The notes under the pieces were generated by a model that was not told the origin of the DNA, did no database searches, and worked only from the letters and a program-made list of their open reading frames with translations. This document shows positions 10,103 to 21,041 of a stretch of 64,000 bases of DNA, piece by piece. The DNA is from Bartonella elizabethae F9251 = ATCC 49927 (GTDB lineage Bacteria > Pseudomonadota > Alphaproteobacteria > Rhizobiales > Rhizobiaceae): positions 124,001 through 188,000 of the forward strand of contig NZ_JADB01000002.1 in assembly GCF_000518165.1 (NCBI RefSeq), read 5' to 3'. Position 1 is the first letter of the stretch. The number at the start of each line of letters is the position of its first letter. Both the position numbers and the translations under genes were made by a program.

Positions 10103-11764
10103 ATGATGCGTAATCAGTGTGATGCCCTTAGCCTTACGTCTGAATTAAAGGATGCGGCTGCTCAATCGAGAACTTGGCCATTTGAAGAAGCACGTAAGAT
10201 TATCAAACGATACGAAAAGACGGGTTATCCAGACAGTGTAATATTTGAAACAGGTTATGGACCTTCTGGTTTACCGCATATTGGAACTTTTGGTGAAGTG
10301 GCACGTACAACTATGGTGCGTCATGCATTTCATATTCTTACGGAGAATAAAGTAAAAACAAAGCTGCTTTGTTTTTCTGATGATATGGATGGTTTGCGCA
10401 AGGTCCCTGAGAATGTCCCTGATCGCGAGAAGATGGAACATTATCTTGGTCAACCGTTGAGCCGCGTTCCTGATCCTTTTGGAGATGATTATCCTTCTTT
10501 TGGAGCGGCGAATAATGCACGTTTACGGGCTTTTCTTGATCGTTTTGGTTTTGATTATGAATTTGCAAGTGCTACAGATTATTACAGTTCCGGTCGTTTT
10601 GATGAAACACTTTTAAAAATTCTCGCCTGTTATGACAAGGTGATGGCAATTATTTTACCAACATTGGGTGAAGAACGCCAGGCGACCTATTCTCTCTTTT
10701 TACCGATTTCTCCCTTTTCTGGAAAAGTATTACAAGTACCGATGATTGCGCGTAATGTTGAAAAAGGAACGGTTACTTATATCGAGCCTGAAACAGGAGA
10801 AACTATAGAAACGGAGATTACAGGGGGCAAGGTCAAGTGTCAGTGGAAGGTTGATTGGGCGATGCGTTGGACAGCGCTTGGCATTGATTATGAAATGGCA
10901 GGAAAAGATCTTATCGATTCCACAAATCTTTCTTCTAAAATTTGTAAAGTCTTGGGTGGAAAACCTCCAGAAGGGTTTAACTATGAGCTCTTTTTGGATG
11001 AAAAGGGTCAGAAAATTTCCAAATCCAAGGGAAATGGTTTAACCATTGATGAATGGCTTACTTACGCTCCAACGGAGAGTTTAGGGCTTTATATGTTTTC
11101 AAAGCCCAAAACAGCTAAAAGGCTTTATTTTGATGTTATTCCCAAAGTCGTGGATGAATATTATGCACATCTTTCAGCCTATGGTCGTCAAAGTTGGCAA
11201 GAACGGCTTAATAATCCAGTATGGCATATCCATAATGGTTGTCCTCCACAGGTTGATTTACCGGTGCCCTTTGCTCTTCTGTTGAATTTGGTAAGTGCTT
11301 CAAATGCAGAGAATAAAGAGGTTCTCTGGGGGTTTATTTCTCGCTATGCTCAAGGAGCCAATGCACAAACTTATCCAGAACTTGATCAGTTAGTGCAATT
11401 TGCTCTTAAATATTTTGATGTTTTTGTAAAACCTAACAAAAAATTTCGAGCAGCAGATGATAGTGAACGGGCAACATTAACGCAAATTGATGCAAAATTA
11501 GCCAGTCTGCCTGAAACTGCTGATAGCAATATGATTCAAAATGCACTTCTTGATGTTGCACGTTTAATAGAACGCTATCAAGATCATAACAAAAAAAGCC
11601 CTGAAGGGGGACCGGGTGTTTCAAATGTCTTTTTTCAAATGATCTATGAAGTCCTTTTAGGGCAGGAACGAGGACCACGATTGGGATCATTTATTGCGCT
11701 TTATGGGATTAATGAAATGCGTGCACTAATTTCTGAAGCACTTGCGCGATCTGTGGAGGAATAA
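10103..11764 (+). CDS. lysS: Lysyl-tRNA synthetase, class I
   Basis: A 553-residue class I lysyl-tRNA synthetase (LysK type), the archaeal-like form used by many alphaproteobacteria instead of the class II enzyme. The nucleotide-binding HIGH motif reads HIGT at residues 59-62 in [15 protein letters not shown], and the KMSKS motif reads KISKS at 304-308. [21 protein letters not shown] and [13 protein letters not shown] are typical of the family. It charges tRNA-Lys in the cytoplasm. The frame opens with two adjacent ATG codons (10103 and 10106). The stop overlaps the prfC start by one base (TAATG), suggesting translational coupling. Confidence 0.96.
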   Translation: MMRNQCDALSLTSELKDAAAQSRTWPFEEARKIIKRYEKTGYPDSVIFETGYGPSGLPHIGTFGEVARTTMVRHAFHILTENKVKTKLLCFSDDMDGLRKVPENVPDREKMEHYLGQPLSRVPDPFGDDYPSFGAANNARLRAFLDRFGFDYEFASATDYYSSGRFDETLLKILACYDKVMAIILPTLGEERQATYSLFLPISPFSGKVLQVPMIARNVEKGTVTYIEPETGETIETEITGGKVKCQWKVDWAMRWTALGIDYEMAGKDLIDSTNLSSKICKVLGGKPPEGFNYELFLDEKGQKISKSKGNGLTIDEWLTYAPTESLGLYMFSKPKTAKRLYFDVIPKVVDEYYAHLSAYGRQSWQERLNNPVWHIHNGCPPQVDLPVPFALLLNLVSASNAENKEVLWGFISRYAQGANAQTYPELDQLVQFALKYFDVFVKPNKKFRAADDSERATLTQIDAKLASLPETADSNMIQNALLDVARLIERYQDHNKKSPEGGPGVSNVFFQMIYEVLLGQERGPRLGSFIALYGINEMRALISEALARSVEE

Positions 11765-13338
11765 TGGAGAGAAGAGTGCAAGAAGTAAAGCGACGCCGTA
11801 CATTTGCAATTATTGCTCACCCAGATGCTGGAAAAACGACATTGACAGAAAAGCTTTTATTGTTTGGTGGTGCTATTCAACTTGCAGGAGAAGTAAAAGC
11901 TAAAAAGGATCGTATTCAAACCCGTTCTGACTGGATGAATATTGAGCGTGATCGTGGTATTTCCGTTGTGACTTCAGTGATGACGTTTGAATATGAAAAT
12001 CATATTTTTAATCTCTTAGATACGCCCGGTCATGAAGATTTCGCAGACGATACCTATCGCACGCTGACAGCTGTTGATAGTGCTATCATGGTGCTAGATG
12101 GTGCCCGCGGGATTGAGCCTAGAACACTGAAATTATTTGAAGTGTGCCGGATGCGGGATATTCCTATTGTTACTTTTATCAATAAAATGGATCGTGAGGC
12201 GCGTGATCCTCTAGAGCTTTTAGATGAAATTGAGGAAAAGCTAGCGCTTGATACCGCGCCCATAACATGGCCCATTGGGACGGGTAAAGATTTTGTTGGG
12301 ACCTTTGATTTTCATCATAATCGTTTTCGTCAAAAAGACGATGAGATAACACAACAGATAGTTTCTGGCTCCCATGAGGTTGCAAATCTGCTTCCTGAGT
12401 ATCAACGTTCAACTTTTATTGAAGGGGTGGAACTTGCTCGAAATGCTTGCAAAAATTTTGATCTTCAAGCTTTTCGTGAAGGTCATATGACTCCAGTTTA
12501 TTTTGGTTCGGCTTTACGCAATTTTGGTGTTCGTGATTTGATCAATGCACTCATTGATTTTGGTCAAAGTCCTCGTGATCAGGACGCAGATCGTCGCAGC
12601 ATTGTTGCAACGGAATCTAAAATGACAGGGTTTGTTTTTAAAATTCAAGCAAATATGGACCCTAATCACCGTGATCGTATTGCTTTCTTTCGGGTTTGTT
12701 CTGGAACACTTGAACGTGGCATGAAAACAAAGTTGGTGCGAACAGGAAAACCGATGACACTTTCGGCTCCACAATTTTTCTTTGCGCGTTCACGCCAAAT
12801 TGCTGATCAAGCCTATGCTGGTGATATCGTAGGAATCCCTAATCATGGAACGTTACGGATTGGCGATACTTTGACTGAAGGAGAAGATATCCTCTTTAAG
12901 GGAGTTCCCAATTTTGCACCAGAAATTTTGCGTCGTGTTTGTTTAGGCGATCCAATGAAAGCAAAAAAGCTTAAAGAAGCTTTGCAACAGATGGCGGAAG
13001 AAGGGGTTGTGCAATTATTTATTCCAGATGATGGGTCACCTTCTCTCATTGGTGTTATTGGTGCTTTGCAAATTGATGTTTTAAAAGAGCGATTGAAAAT
13101 AGAATATTCTTTACCGGTGAATTTTGAGTCTGCGCGTTTTAATTTATGCCGTTGGGTTTCAGCGCAGAGCAAAGATGAGTTGCAAAAGTTCCTCAGCAAT
13201 CACCGTTCTGCTATTGCGTATGATTTAGAGGGTGATCCAGTATTTTTAGCAGAGAACCATTTTTCATTAAATTATGAGGCAGAAAGAGCTCCTAAAATAA
13301 AATTTTCTGCTTTTAAAGATTATCAAGTACGCTCTTAA
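11764..13338 (+). CDS. prfC: Peptide chain release factor 3
   Basis: A 524-residue translational GTPase that recycles RF1 and RF2 from the ribosome after termination. Motifs in order: G1 AHPDAGKTT (18-26), the switch I region with DRGISVV, G3 DTPGH (86-90), G4 NKMD (140-143), then a beta-barrel domain and a C-terminal RF3 domain (GVIGALQIDVLKERLKIEY). Length matches the family (about 525-530). Direct coupling with lysS is visible as a one-base overlap. The nearest upstream Shine-Dalgarno-like sequence is GGAGG inside the end of lysS. Confidence 0.95.
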   Translation: MERRVQEVKRRRTFAIIAHPDAGKTTLTEKLLLFGGAIQLAGEVKAKKDRIQTRSDWMNIERDRGISVVTSVMTFEYENHIFNLLDTPGHEDFADDTYRTLTAVDSAIMVLDGARGIEPRTLKLFEVCRMRDIPIVTFINKMDREARDPLELLDEIEEKLALDTAPITWPIGTGKDFVGTFDFHHNRFRQKDDEITQQIVSGSHEVANLLPEYQRSTFIEGVELARNACKNFDLQAFREGHMTPVYFGSALRNFGVRDLINALIDFGQSPRDQDADRRSIVATESKMTGFVFKIQANMDPNHRDRIAFFRVCSGTLERGMKTKLVRTGKPMTLSAPQFFFARSRQIADQAYAGDIVGIPNHGTLRIGDTLTEGEDILFKGVPNFAPEILRRVCLGDPMKAKKLKEALQQMAEEGVVQLFIPDDGSPSLIGVIGALQIDVLKERLKIEYSLPVNFESARFNLCRWVSAQSKDELQKFLSNHRSAIAYDLEGDPVFLAENHFSLNYEAERAPKIKFSAFKDYQVRS

Positions 13339-13784
13339 CGTAAAGAAAAATATTTTACACAACAATTAGTATATAATGATTTTTCACGTTGAGTTGGAGT
13401 GTTTTTTTCTGAAAACGTAAGGAGTATGTAAAGAACATTTTCAGAGTGCACGATAGAAAAAGAGCTGTGAATTTAACTATTACAATCAATAAGTTACAAT
13501 ATATTTGTACTTTTGGAGCCTTTTAAAAATTTAATATTTGTTTTTAGAGTATTTATGTGAGTTAGAAAACAAGCTATCGCCTATTCTTCGTTGAAACATA
13601 TCAAAAAATTTTTAATATGTTTTTTCACGATAGCGTAAGACATGGAATGTCTTTCAATCTTTTTAAAATCTAAATTAAGAATCTCCTGTATAAATAGAGC
13701 TTTTCATTGTATGAAAATTGTATACAGTCAAAATAATACAAATAATCAATAAGATGGAATTTGTTATTCCAAATACAATATCAT
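13339..13784. other. Gap between prfC and addB
   Basis: About 450 AT-rich bases with no gene. In many alphaproteobacteria amgK and murU (cell-wall sugar recycling) precede addB; no trace of either was recognised here. Confidence 0.45.
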
Positions 13785-16700
13785 ATGACTTATAAACCAC
13801 GTGTCTTTTCTATTTCTTCTGGAACAGCTTTTTTGCCTCACTTTGTTGATGCGCTTCTCTCTGGTGCTCTTATTGATAATTTTGCTCCCAATGGAGATAT
13901 TCAAACGGCTCTTGCCGATAGCCTTATTTATGTTCCGACACGTCGTGCGGCTCGCGCTTTGCGTTTAGCCTTTGTTGAAAGAAGCGATACACGATCAACC
14001 TTCTTGCCAACCATTCGTGCTCTAGGAGATGTCGATGAAGATAGTTTTCTTTTTGTTGAAAATTATATCAGCACTCTCAATCCACCCATTGGCGAAAGCG
14101 AACGCTTGCTGCTTTTAGCGCGCCTTATTCGTCCATGGCGTGAAAATTTGCCTGCACATCTGCGTGCCATGTTTGGTACAGAAGATGTGCTTATACCGGC
14201 TCATAGTGCCGATGCAATTTGGCTTGCTCAAGATTTAGCACATTTGATGGATGAAATTGAAACAGAAGGAGCAGACTGGTCGAAACTTAAAGATATTGCT
14301 CCTGATATGGTTGCTGAATGGTGGCAAATAACGCTCGATTTTTTAACGATTGTGACACAAAATTGGCCACAAATCTTAACAGAAAGGCAACGCAGTAATC
14401 CTGCTGAATGGCGTAATCAAGCACTTACAATGCACGCAGAGACTTTACGACGTGCACAATCTGATAAACCTATCATTACGGCTGGTGTATCAGGTTCTAT
14501 GCCCGCAGTTTCTCATCTTTTAAAGGTTATAGCCTCTCTGCCAAAAGGAGCTGTTGTTCTTGCGGGCCTTGATTTTCATATGGATGAAGAACAATGGAAT
14601 GCACTTGGCACAAGCAATAAAGAAAAAGAAGCGTGTGCTTCTTTTGATCATGCAGAAAATATTTTTAGCCATCCTCAATATCATTTAAAAAAACTTCTTT
14701 CTCTCATGGAGTGTCAACGCAACCATGTTTGTGAAATTGGCCAACAGAGCACAACAAAGAAAAGGCGAATGGCGCTTTTATCAGAAGTATTTCGACCAGC
14801 TTCTACAACCGATAAATGGGTACAAATTGTCCGTGATGATTATGAAGAATTTTGTGCAGATTGGTCATTTATTGAAGCTATAAATGAACGTGAGGAAGCT
14901 CTGGCGATCGCTGTTGCTTTACGAAGAGCTATTGAAGAACCCCAAAAAACTGCAGCCCTTATTACAAATGACCGTAATTTAGCCCGCCGTGTTGCTGCGG
15001 AATTACAGCGGTTTGGTATTGAAGCAAATGATTCAGGAGGAATACCACTTGCCCAAACATTGCCTGTAACGCTTTTGCGACTGATCTTAGAAAATATTTT
15101 GCAACCTGATGATCCCATTGCTTTTCTTTCTCTTCTGAAACATCCACTGACAACACTCCATCAAAACCGTCATCGCTTACGCGAACTGGCAGAAAATTTT
15201 GAACTTTTTGTACTTCGAGGGAATACAGGGCGCATCAATCTTTTTGAATGTGATCAATTCCTTGAAAAATGGATTGAAACATATTCCCATGATCGTTCTG
15301 AAGTGAATGCCCTTGATCAACAGAAGTTTGAAGAAGCACGTTTTCTGTGTCATCTTTTGAAGAAAGCTGTTGAACCTTTAACCTCTCTCATGAAACAAGA
15401 GAAAGAATGCACTATCACCGAAGCTGCGATAGCAACTGTTGAAGTTTTTGAGAATTTTGGTCGCGATGATGATAATTCTCTTGCCCATCTTTATCAACAC
15501 GAAGCAGGACAAGCTCTATCAAATTTTTTGCGTGAATTGGTCAGTGATCAATCAGGATTAACATTTCATCTGAGCGAATGGCCTGCTATGTTTTCTGCAT
15601 TGATCGCAACACGTTCCGTCACGCCTTCACCTGGAGGACATCCACGTTTATTCATCTGGGGAACTTTGGAATCGCGTTTGCAAACGGTTGATACAGTGGT
15701 CATCGGCGGTCTTAATGAAGGTTCATGGCCGATATCAACCCGAAATGATGCTTTTTTATCGCGACCAATGAAAATGATGTTAACTCTGGAACCACCAGAG
15801 CAGCGTATAGGTGTTTCTGCGCATGATTTTCAATGGGCTATGGGAATGGATCAAGTGGTGATGAGTCGCGCATTGCGGGTTAATCATACCCCTTCTATTC
15901 CTTCACGTTGGCTACAACGTATAGAAACAGTTGTAGGAAAACAGGTTTGGAAACAAATTCGTGCACGCGGTGAAATACTCCTCTATTGGAGCAAGATGCT
16001 TGATCATACAAGCGTAAATTCTGAAGTGAAGCGTCCTTGTCCTGTACCACCTCTTGCTATGCGTCCGCGTCATTTTTCAGTCACTGAAATAGAAACATTG
16101 CGGTATGATCCTTATGCTATTTATGCCAAAAGAATCTTACGACTCAAACCACTTCAAACACTTATTCATGACCCCAGCACACTTGAGCGCGGAATACTTT
16201 ATCACGCTATTCTTGCCGCTTTTTGCACACAAATAAAAAATCCAAATGCTGAAAATGCACTCAATGTTCTGCTTGCTATTGGACGTAAAGAGTTTGATAA
16301 ATTCAATTTTCCACCCGATATTGAAACAGTTTGGTGGAACAGTTTTGAAAATCTTGCTCCACGTCTCATTCAATGGGAACAAAATTTAGGACCGCGAGAG
16401 CGATATTCTGAAGTAGTCTCACAAAAAATTCCTATAGGCAAAACAGGAGTAACCCTTTCAGGACGGGCTGATCGCCTTGATGTTTTACCAGACAAAACGG
16501 TTGAAATTCTAGATTTCAAAACTGGAACTCCTCCTTCATCAAAACAAGTTCGTGAGTTATTATTTCCACAATTGGCTTTAGAAACAGCTTTGCTGATGGA
16601 AGGGGCATTTCCAGATTTTCAAGATCTTACTCCCTCAAATTTGTTTTATGTTCCTCTGAACGGAAAAGGTGAAATTAAATCTCAATCCATTCTTTTAACG

Positions 16701-16904
16701 GAAAAAGACAAAAAAACTTATCTTAGTGCCGTTAATCTTGGTGAAATCGCATGGAAAAATCTTATTGCCCTTATAACGTATTATCAAAATCCACAACAAG
16801 GCTATCTCTCACATGCTGTTCCCTTAGAAAAACGATATGAAGGTGACTACGATCATTTGGCAAGGTTGTGGGAATGGTCAATTGGTTTTCATGAAGAAGA
16901 GTAA
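13785..16904 (+). CDS. addB: Double-strand break repair protein AddB
   Basis: A 1039-residue alphaproteobacterial AddB, partner of AddA in the helicase-nuclease that resects double-strand ends for RecA-mediated recombination. The N-terminal part has the inactivated helicase fold (LIYVPTRRAARALRLAF, then IWGTLESRLQTVDTVVIGGLNEGSWP). The C-terminal PD-(D/E)XK nuclease is seen at about residues 890-915 as GRADRLDVLPDK followed by EILDFKTG. I take the ATG at 13785 (MTYKPRVFSI) as the start; a TTG at 13761 in the same frame would add eight residues. AddA starts 2 bases after the stop, so the pair is co-translated. Confidence 0.93.
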   Translation: MTYKPRVFSISSGTAFLPHFVDALLSGALIDNFAPNGDIQTALADSLIYVPTRRAARALRLAFVERSDTRSTFLPTIRALGDVDEDSFLFVENYISTLNPPIGESERLLLLARLIRPWRENLPAHLRAMFGTEDVLIPAHSADAIWLAQDLAHLMDEIETEGADWSKLKDIAPDMVAEWWQITLDFLTIVTQNWPQILTERQRSNPAEWRNQALTMHAETLRRAQSDKPIITAGVSGSMPAVSHLLKVIASLPKGAVVLAGLDFHMDEEQWNALGTSNKEKEACASFDHAENIFSHPQYHLKKLLSLMECQRNHVCEIGQQSTTKKRRMALLSEVFRPASTTDKWVQIVRDDYEEFCADWSFIEAINEREEALAIAVALRRAIEEPQKTAALITNDRNLARRVAAELQRFGIEANDSGGIPLAQTLPVTLLRLILENILQPDDPIAFLSLLKHPLTTLHQNRHRLRELAENFELFVLRGNTGRINLFECDQFLEKWIETYSHDRSEVNALDQQKFEEARFLCHLLKKAVEPLTSLMKQEKECTITEAAIATVEVFENFGRDDDNSLAHLYQHEAGQALSNFLRELVSDQSGLTFHLSEWPAMFSALIATRSVTPSPGGHPRLFIWGTLESRLQTVDTVVIGGLNEGSWPISTRNDAFLSRPMKMMLTLEPPEQRIGVSAHDFQWAMGMDQVVMSRALRVNHTPSIPSRWLQRIETVVGKQVWKQIRARGEILLYWSKMLDHTSVNSEVKRPCPVPPLAMRPRHFSVTEIETLRYDPYAIYAKRILRLKPLQTLIHDPSTLERGILYHAILAAFCTQIKNPNAENALNVLLAIGRKEFDKFNFPPDIETVWWNSFENLAPRLIQWEQNLGPRERYSEVVSQKIPIGKTGVTLSGRADRLDVLPDKTVEILDFKTGTPPSSKQVRELLFPQLALETALLMEGAFPDFQDLTPSNLFYVPLNGKGEIKSQSILLTEKDKKTYLSAVNLGEIAWKNLIALITYYQNPQQGYLSHAVPLEKRYEGDYDHLARLWEWSIGFHEEE

Positions 16905-16906
16905 TC

Positions 16907-19900
16907 ATGACGTTTTTTTCTATTCCTGAAGCTGCTCTTGATGCACAAGCAACGGCAACACATCCCCAAAAAAACGTGTGGGTTTCTGCAAATGCTGGAT
17001 CTGGAAAAACCCACGTTTTAAGTGAACGTGTTATTCGTTTGCTTTTAAACGGTACGCCTCCAGCACGTATTTTATGCCTTACTTATACAAGAGCTGCTGC
17101 TGCTGTTATGCAATCACGAATTTTTCGCACGTTATCCAGTTGGAATGAACTTGATGACGCACAGCTGCAAGAAACCTTAACACGCTTTGAAAATAAACCT
17201 GTCAATGCGCAAAAATTAACGTATGCACGACAACTCTTCGCGCGTGCTCTTGAAACACCTGGTGGCTTAAAAATTCAAACGATTCATGCTTTTTGTGAAT
17301 CTCTCTTGCATCAATTTATGTTAGAAGCCAATATCGCAGGACATTTTGAACTCCCCGATGATATCAGTCGTAAAAAATTACGACAAGAATCCCGTTGCCA
17401 ACTTTTAATACGTCGTGATATACAGCCTGCTTTACAACAGTTACTTCAAGTTATTAGCGAACATACTTTTAACCAATTGCTCTATGAAGCTGTTGAAAAG
17501 CAACATAAACTCTCTGATTTTTTCTCTTCTCTTTTATCTGAAAATGGAGAAGAAAAATTGCGCGCGCTTTTTAACTTAGCGCCTGATGAAACAAACCAAT
17601 CCCTATTAGAACAAATTCAACAAACTGCGCGTCTTCCTCTTTATGCTCTTAAGCATTGTGAAACCAATGGCAGTCAACGTTTGAAAGAGATAGTGGAAAA
17701 GTTTTCCCAATTAGAAGAAGCGCGTGATGAGACCAATATTCTCAATATTGTCTCTGATATTTATTTGACTACAGAGGGTAAACCACGTAATTTTCCACAT
17801 TTATTTCGTAAAAAATCAGATGAAATTTGGCCTTTTATTCAACAAATTCTTGAAGATAAACAAAGCAAAATTTTTGTTCTTTTAGAAAAATATCAATGCG
17901 CAAAAGTTGCCACCCTCAATATGGCTGCTTTTCAGCTCTGTGCCATTTATCTCGAAATTTATAACAATCTAAAAAAGGCCAATGGTTTGTTAGATTTTGA
18001 CGATCTTATTGAGCGCACGCTTCATTTATTACAACGCAAAGGTGCAAGCCAATGGGTGCACTATAAACTTGATCAGGGGCTTGATCATATTCTACTTGAT
18101 GAAGCACAAGATACCAATCCTGAGCAATGGCAAATTATTCAACTGTTGGCTCAAGAATTTTTCTCAGGGTATAGCCAACGAACGAATATACGGACTCTTT
18201 TTGCTGTTGGAGATGAAAAGCAGTCTATTTATTCTTTTCAAGGCGCTGCCCCAGAAAATTTTGCTGCAAATGGACGAATCATTCAAAAAAAAGTGCAGCA
18301 AACAAATCAGCAATTTGAGAAAATACAATTGCATTATTCTTTTCGCTCTACAGCAGATATTCTTAAAAGCGTTGATCTTGTTTTTGAAACACCAGAAAAC
18401 TATAAAGGACTTTCGGCAGAAAATACAAAAACGGTGCATGAAGCTATTCGTGTTCATAGTCTAGGAGAGGTTGTTATATGGGATGCTATTTCTAAAGAAA
18501 TAAGCGAATTTCCGCATGACTGGCATTTAAGCGTTGATCATTTAGATACCCCTGAAGTGCGTTTAGCAGAAAAAATTGCTGAAACGATTGCTGGCTGGTT
18601 ACAAAAAGGCGAAATGCTTCCAGCAAAGGGACGCTTAATACGGGCAAGTGATATTATGATCTTGGTCCGTAAACGTGATAAATTTGTCTCAGCGCTTTCT
18701 CGGGCTCTTAAACACCGTAATATTCCCGTAGCGGGGGCTGATCGTTTACAACTCACCAAACATATTAGTATCCGTGATTTAATGGCACTTGGGCGTTTTG
18801 TTTTGCAGCCACAAGATGATCTTTCTCTTGCTTGCGTATTAAAAAGCCCCCTTTTTGCTTTTTGTGAAGAGGAACTCTATCAGCTTGCCGCACACCGCAC
18901 CGGCTCTCTTTGGCAAAGCTTATGGACAAACGCATCATTAAAAGCGTCTTTTAAAGATGCTTTTGAAAAATTGAACCATTATCGCGCTTTAGTGGATAAA
19001 ATACCGGTTTTCGAGTTTTATAGCCATATTTTGAATAATGATAAGGGAAGGCAAAAAATTCTGTCTCGTTTAGGATCTGAAGCCAATGATGTGCTCGATG
19101 CTTTTATGGATTATACGCTTAACATTCAAAAAACAGGATTACCAGGATTACAAGCTTTTTTAGAAACATTAAGTGCAAGCGAACCAGAAATTAAGCGTGA
19201 ATTTGAACAAAACAATGAAGAAATTCGCATCATGACTGTTCATGCCGCAAAAGGACTAGAGGCTGCTGTTGTATTTTTGGTTGATCCTGGTAGTGCGATT
19301 TGGCATCCTCAGCATGCGCCTCATTTGCTTAAAGTGTCTTTAGACAGTACACAAGGGAATGGACAACAAGCTTTTATTTGGTGCCCCAATAAAAAGTTTG
19401 ATACAAAACTTTCTAGACAAGCAATTTCACATTTAAAAGAGCGTGCAGAAGAAGAATATAGGCGCCTTCTTTATGTAGGAATGACACGTGCTGAAGATCG
19501 TTTATTTGTTTGTGGATATAAAGGTGAAAAAACGCCCTCTGATACATGGCTACAACTGGTAAAAAAAGCCCTTGAACCCCATGCGGTTGCTATAAAAGGC
19601 CCCACAGAAGATATTGCAGCTTGGCGTTATTGCATTACATCTTCTTCTACTGTTCCTATAAACCAAGAAGTCGCTTTCGCTGAGAGTCAAGCCTTACCAC
19701 CTTTGCCTGCTTTTTTCTCTCATAAAGTACCAACAGAACCAGTGCTTCCAAAACCGTTAAAACCCTCTGTCGCAAGCCTTTCCATTGAAGCTGATACAGA
19801 GCTTGCTTCAAGCCCAAAACAACTTTTCACCTCGCCTGTTTTAGGAGAAGTAAACACCAACAGAGCTTTTTCCATTGAATATGGAAATCTCATTCACCGA

Positions 19901-20383
19901 TTATTACAATATCTACCCGACTGCCCCCCACAAAAACGTCAAGATTATGCTCGCAACTATCTCAATATCAAAGCCTCTCATTGGGATGAAAACCAAAGAG
20001 AAGAGGCTCTTCGCCATGTTTGGAAAATGTTAGATCACATTTACCTCAAACCTCTTTTTTCTCAGCATTCACGTGCTGAGGTTTCTTTAATGGGTATTGT
20101 AAAAATTCGAGGAAAAGAACAAGCAATTTCTGGTCAAATTGATCGTCTCCACATCACGAAAAACAGCATTATCTTCGCTGATTTTAAAACGGGATACCCA
20201 CCAGAAAATGAAGCCGCTATCCCTCCTCATCATTGGTTGCAAATGGCTCTTTATCGAAAATTGTTACAAGCTATTCATCCCAGTAAAGATGTCCAAGCTC
20301 TACTTGTCTACAGTAAAGAAGCCAAAATTTTTAAACTTCTTCCAGAAAAGCTTGAGTCATTTCTTGATGAAATTGCCTTATAA
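16907..20383 (+). CDS. addA: Double-strand break repair helicase AddA
   Basis: A 1158-residue UvrD-family helicase with a C-terminal nuclease. Walker A is ANAGSGKT (28-35); the SF1 motif II reads LLDEAQDTNPEQW at about residue 397; MTVHAAKGLEAAVVFL and RLLYVGMTRAEDRL are motifs V and VI. The nuclease near residues 1070-1090 has GQIDRLHI and FADFKTGYPP, the same D..DFKTG arrangement as in AddB, so both subunits carry a nuclease. It follows addB after 2 bases, with the thioredoxin gene next; addB-addA-trxA is the usual order in alphaproteobacteria. Confidence 0.95.
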   Translation: MTFFSIPEAALDAQATATHPQKNVWVSANAGSGKTHVLSERVIRLLLNGTPPARILCLTYTRAAAAVMQSRIFRTLSSWNELDDAQLQETLTRFENKPVNAQKLTYARQLFARALETPGGLKIQTIHAFCESLLHQFMLEANIAGHFELPDDISRKKLRQESRCQLLIRRDIQPALQQLLQVISEHTFNQLLYEAVEKQHKLSDFFSSLLSENGEEKLRALFNLAPDETNQSLLEQIQQTARLPLYALKHCETNGSQRLKEIVEKFSQLEEARDETNILNIVSDIYLTTEGKPRNFPHLFRKKSDEIWPFIQQILEDKQSKIFVLLEKYQCAKVATLNMAAFQLCAIYLEIYNNLKKANGLLDFDDLIERTLHLLQRKGASQWVHYKLDQGLDHILLDEAQDTNPEQWQIIQLLAQEFFSGYSQRTNIRTLFAVGDEKQSIYSFQGAAPENFAANGRIIQKKVQQTNQQFEKIQLHYSFRSTADILKSVDLVFETPENYKGLSAENTKTVHEAIRVHSLGEVVIWDAISKEISEFPHDWHLSVDHLDTPEVRLAEKIAETIAGWLQKGEMLPAKGRLIRASDIMILVRKRDKFVSALSRALKHRNIPVAGADRLQLTKHISIRDLMALGRFVLQPQDDLSLACVLKSPLFAFCEEELYQLAAHRTGSLWQSLWTNASLKASFKDAFEKLNHYRALVDKIPVFEFYSHILNNDKGRQKILSRLGSEANDVLDAFMDYTLNIQKTGLPGLQAFLETLSASEPEIKREFEQNNEEIRIMTVHAAKGLEAAVVFLVDPGSAIWHPQHAPHLLKVSLDSTQGNGQQAFIWCPNKKFDTKLSRQAISHLKERAEEEYRRLLYVGMTRAEDRLFVCGYKGEKTPSDTWLQLVKKALEPHAVAIKGPTEDIAAWRYCITSSSTVPINQEVAFAESQALPPLPAFFSHKVPTEPVLPKPLKPSVASLSIEADTELASSPKQLFTSPVLGEVNTNRAFSIEYGNLIHRLLQYLPDCPPQKRQDYARNYLNIKASHWDENQREEALRHVWKMLDHIYLKPLFSQHSRAEVSLMGIVKIRGKEQAISGQIDRLHITKNSIIFADFKTGYPPENEAAIPPHHWLQMALYRKLLQAIHPSKDVQALLVYSKEAKIFKLLPEKLESFLDEIAL

Positions 20384-20491
20384 GTTATTTCTTTTCTTCA
20401 AAGTATCTTTACGCTTTTTACTTTTATAAAATTGCTCAAATAAACACGCTCCACAATTTTTGGTACAGAAAAGTCCTTTAATAATTTATCT

Positions 20492-20521
20492 TTGCAATAA
20501 CTTGATATGAATTGTTATCAT
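20492..20521 (+). promoter_or_regulatory. Possible trxA promoter
   Basis: TTGCAA (20492-20497), an 18-base spacer and TATCAT (20516-20521) resemble a vegetative promoter 40 bases before the trxA start. This would let trxA be expressed apart from addAB. The call rests on visual match only. Confidence 0.35.
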
Positions 20522-20560
20522 ACCAATCTATAAAAAGTGAGTAGTATAAAGGATAAATCA

Positions 20561-20884
20561 ATGACGTGTATAAAAGTTGATAAGAACAATTTCGAAAGTG
20601 AAGTTTTAACTTCTTCCACCCCTGTTGTGGTTGATTTTTGGGCAGAATGGTGCGGTCCCTGCAAAATGATTGCGCCAATTTTAGATGAAATTTCAACGGA
20701 AATGCAAAATCAAGTTAAAATTGCCAAAGTAAATATTGATGAAAATCCGGAATTGGCTACCCAATATGGAGTGCGCTCTATCCCTACATTATTGATGTTT
20801 AAAAATGGAAATGTTTCATCAAATATGGTTGGCGCTACCTCTAAAGGACGTCTTTCTGAATGGATAAAAGATGGGCTTAGTTAA
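20561..20884 (+). CDS. trxA: Thioredoxin
   Basis: A 107-residue thioredoxin with the redox site WCGPC at residues 30-34 inside [21 protein letters not shown] and the cis-proline in RSIPTLLMF. It reduces protein disulfides in the cytoplasm, for example those of ribonucleotide reductase. The ATG at 20561 follows AAAGGATAAATC and gives the usual length; a GTG at 20537 in frame would add a non-conserved leader. It follows addA after 177 bases and is closed by a strong terminator. Confidence 0.95.
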   Translation: MTCIKVDKNNFESEVLTSSTPVVVDFWAEWCGPCKMIAPILDEISTEMQNQVKIAKVNIDENPELATQYGVRSIPTLLMFKNGNVSSNMVGATSKGRLSEWIKDGLS

Positions 20885-20904
20885 TGCTGTACATAGGCAA
20901 CGAT

Positions 20905-20931
20905 AAAGGAGAGACATTTTATCTCTCCTTT
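20905..20931 (+). terminator. Rho-independent terminator after trxA
   Basis: Perfect 10-base arms AAAGGAGAGA and TCTCTCCTTT with a 7-base loop, running into TTTTGAGGTTTTTT. It ends the addB-addA-trxA transcription unit and faces the convergent tsaE gene. Confidence 0.8.
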
Positions 20932-21041
20932 TGAGGTTTTTTAAATATTCTACGATATATTGTAAAAGAAGTTCAATTAAAGCAAAAAGCTAGATGCTTT
21001 TAAGAGTCCATACTGTTAAGCATGCTTATGTCGATGTTTTT

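Noticed and set aside
12843-13199. 118-codon minus-strand frame
   Set aside because: Antisense to the C-terminal domain of prfC; no recognisable features.
17997-18464. 155-codon frame inside addA
   Set aside because: Same strand but shifted frame within the helicase core of AddA, whose motifs are intact; leucine/isoleucine-rich chance product.
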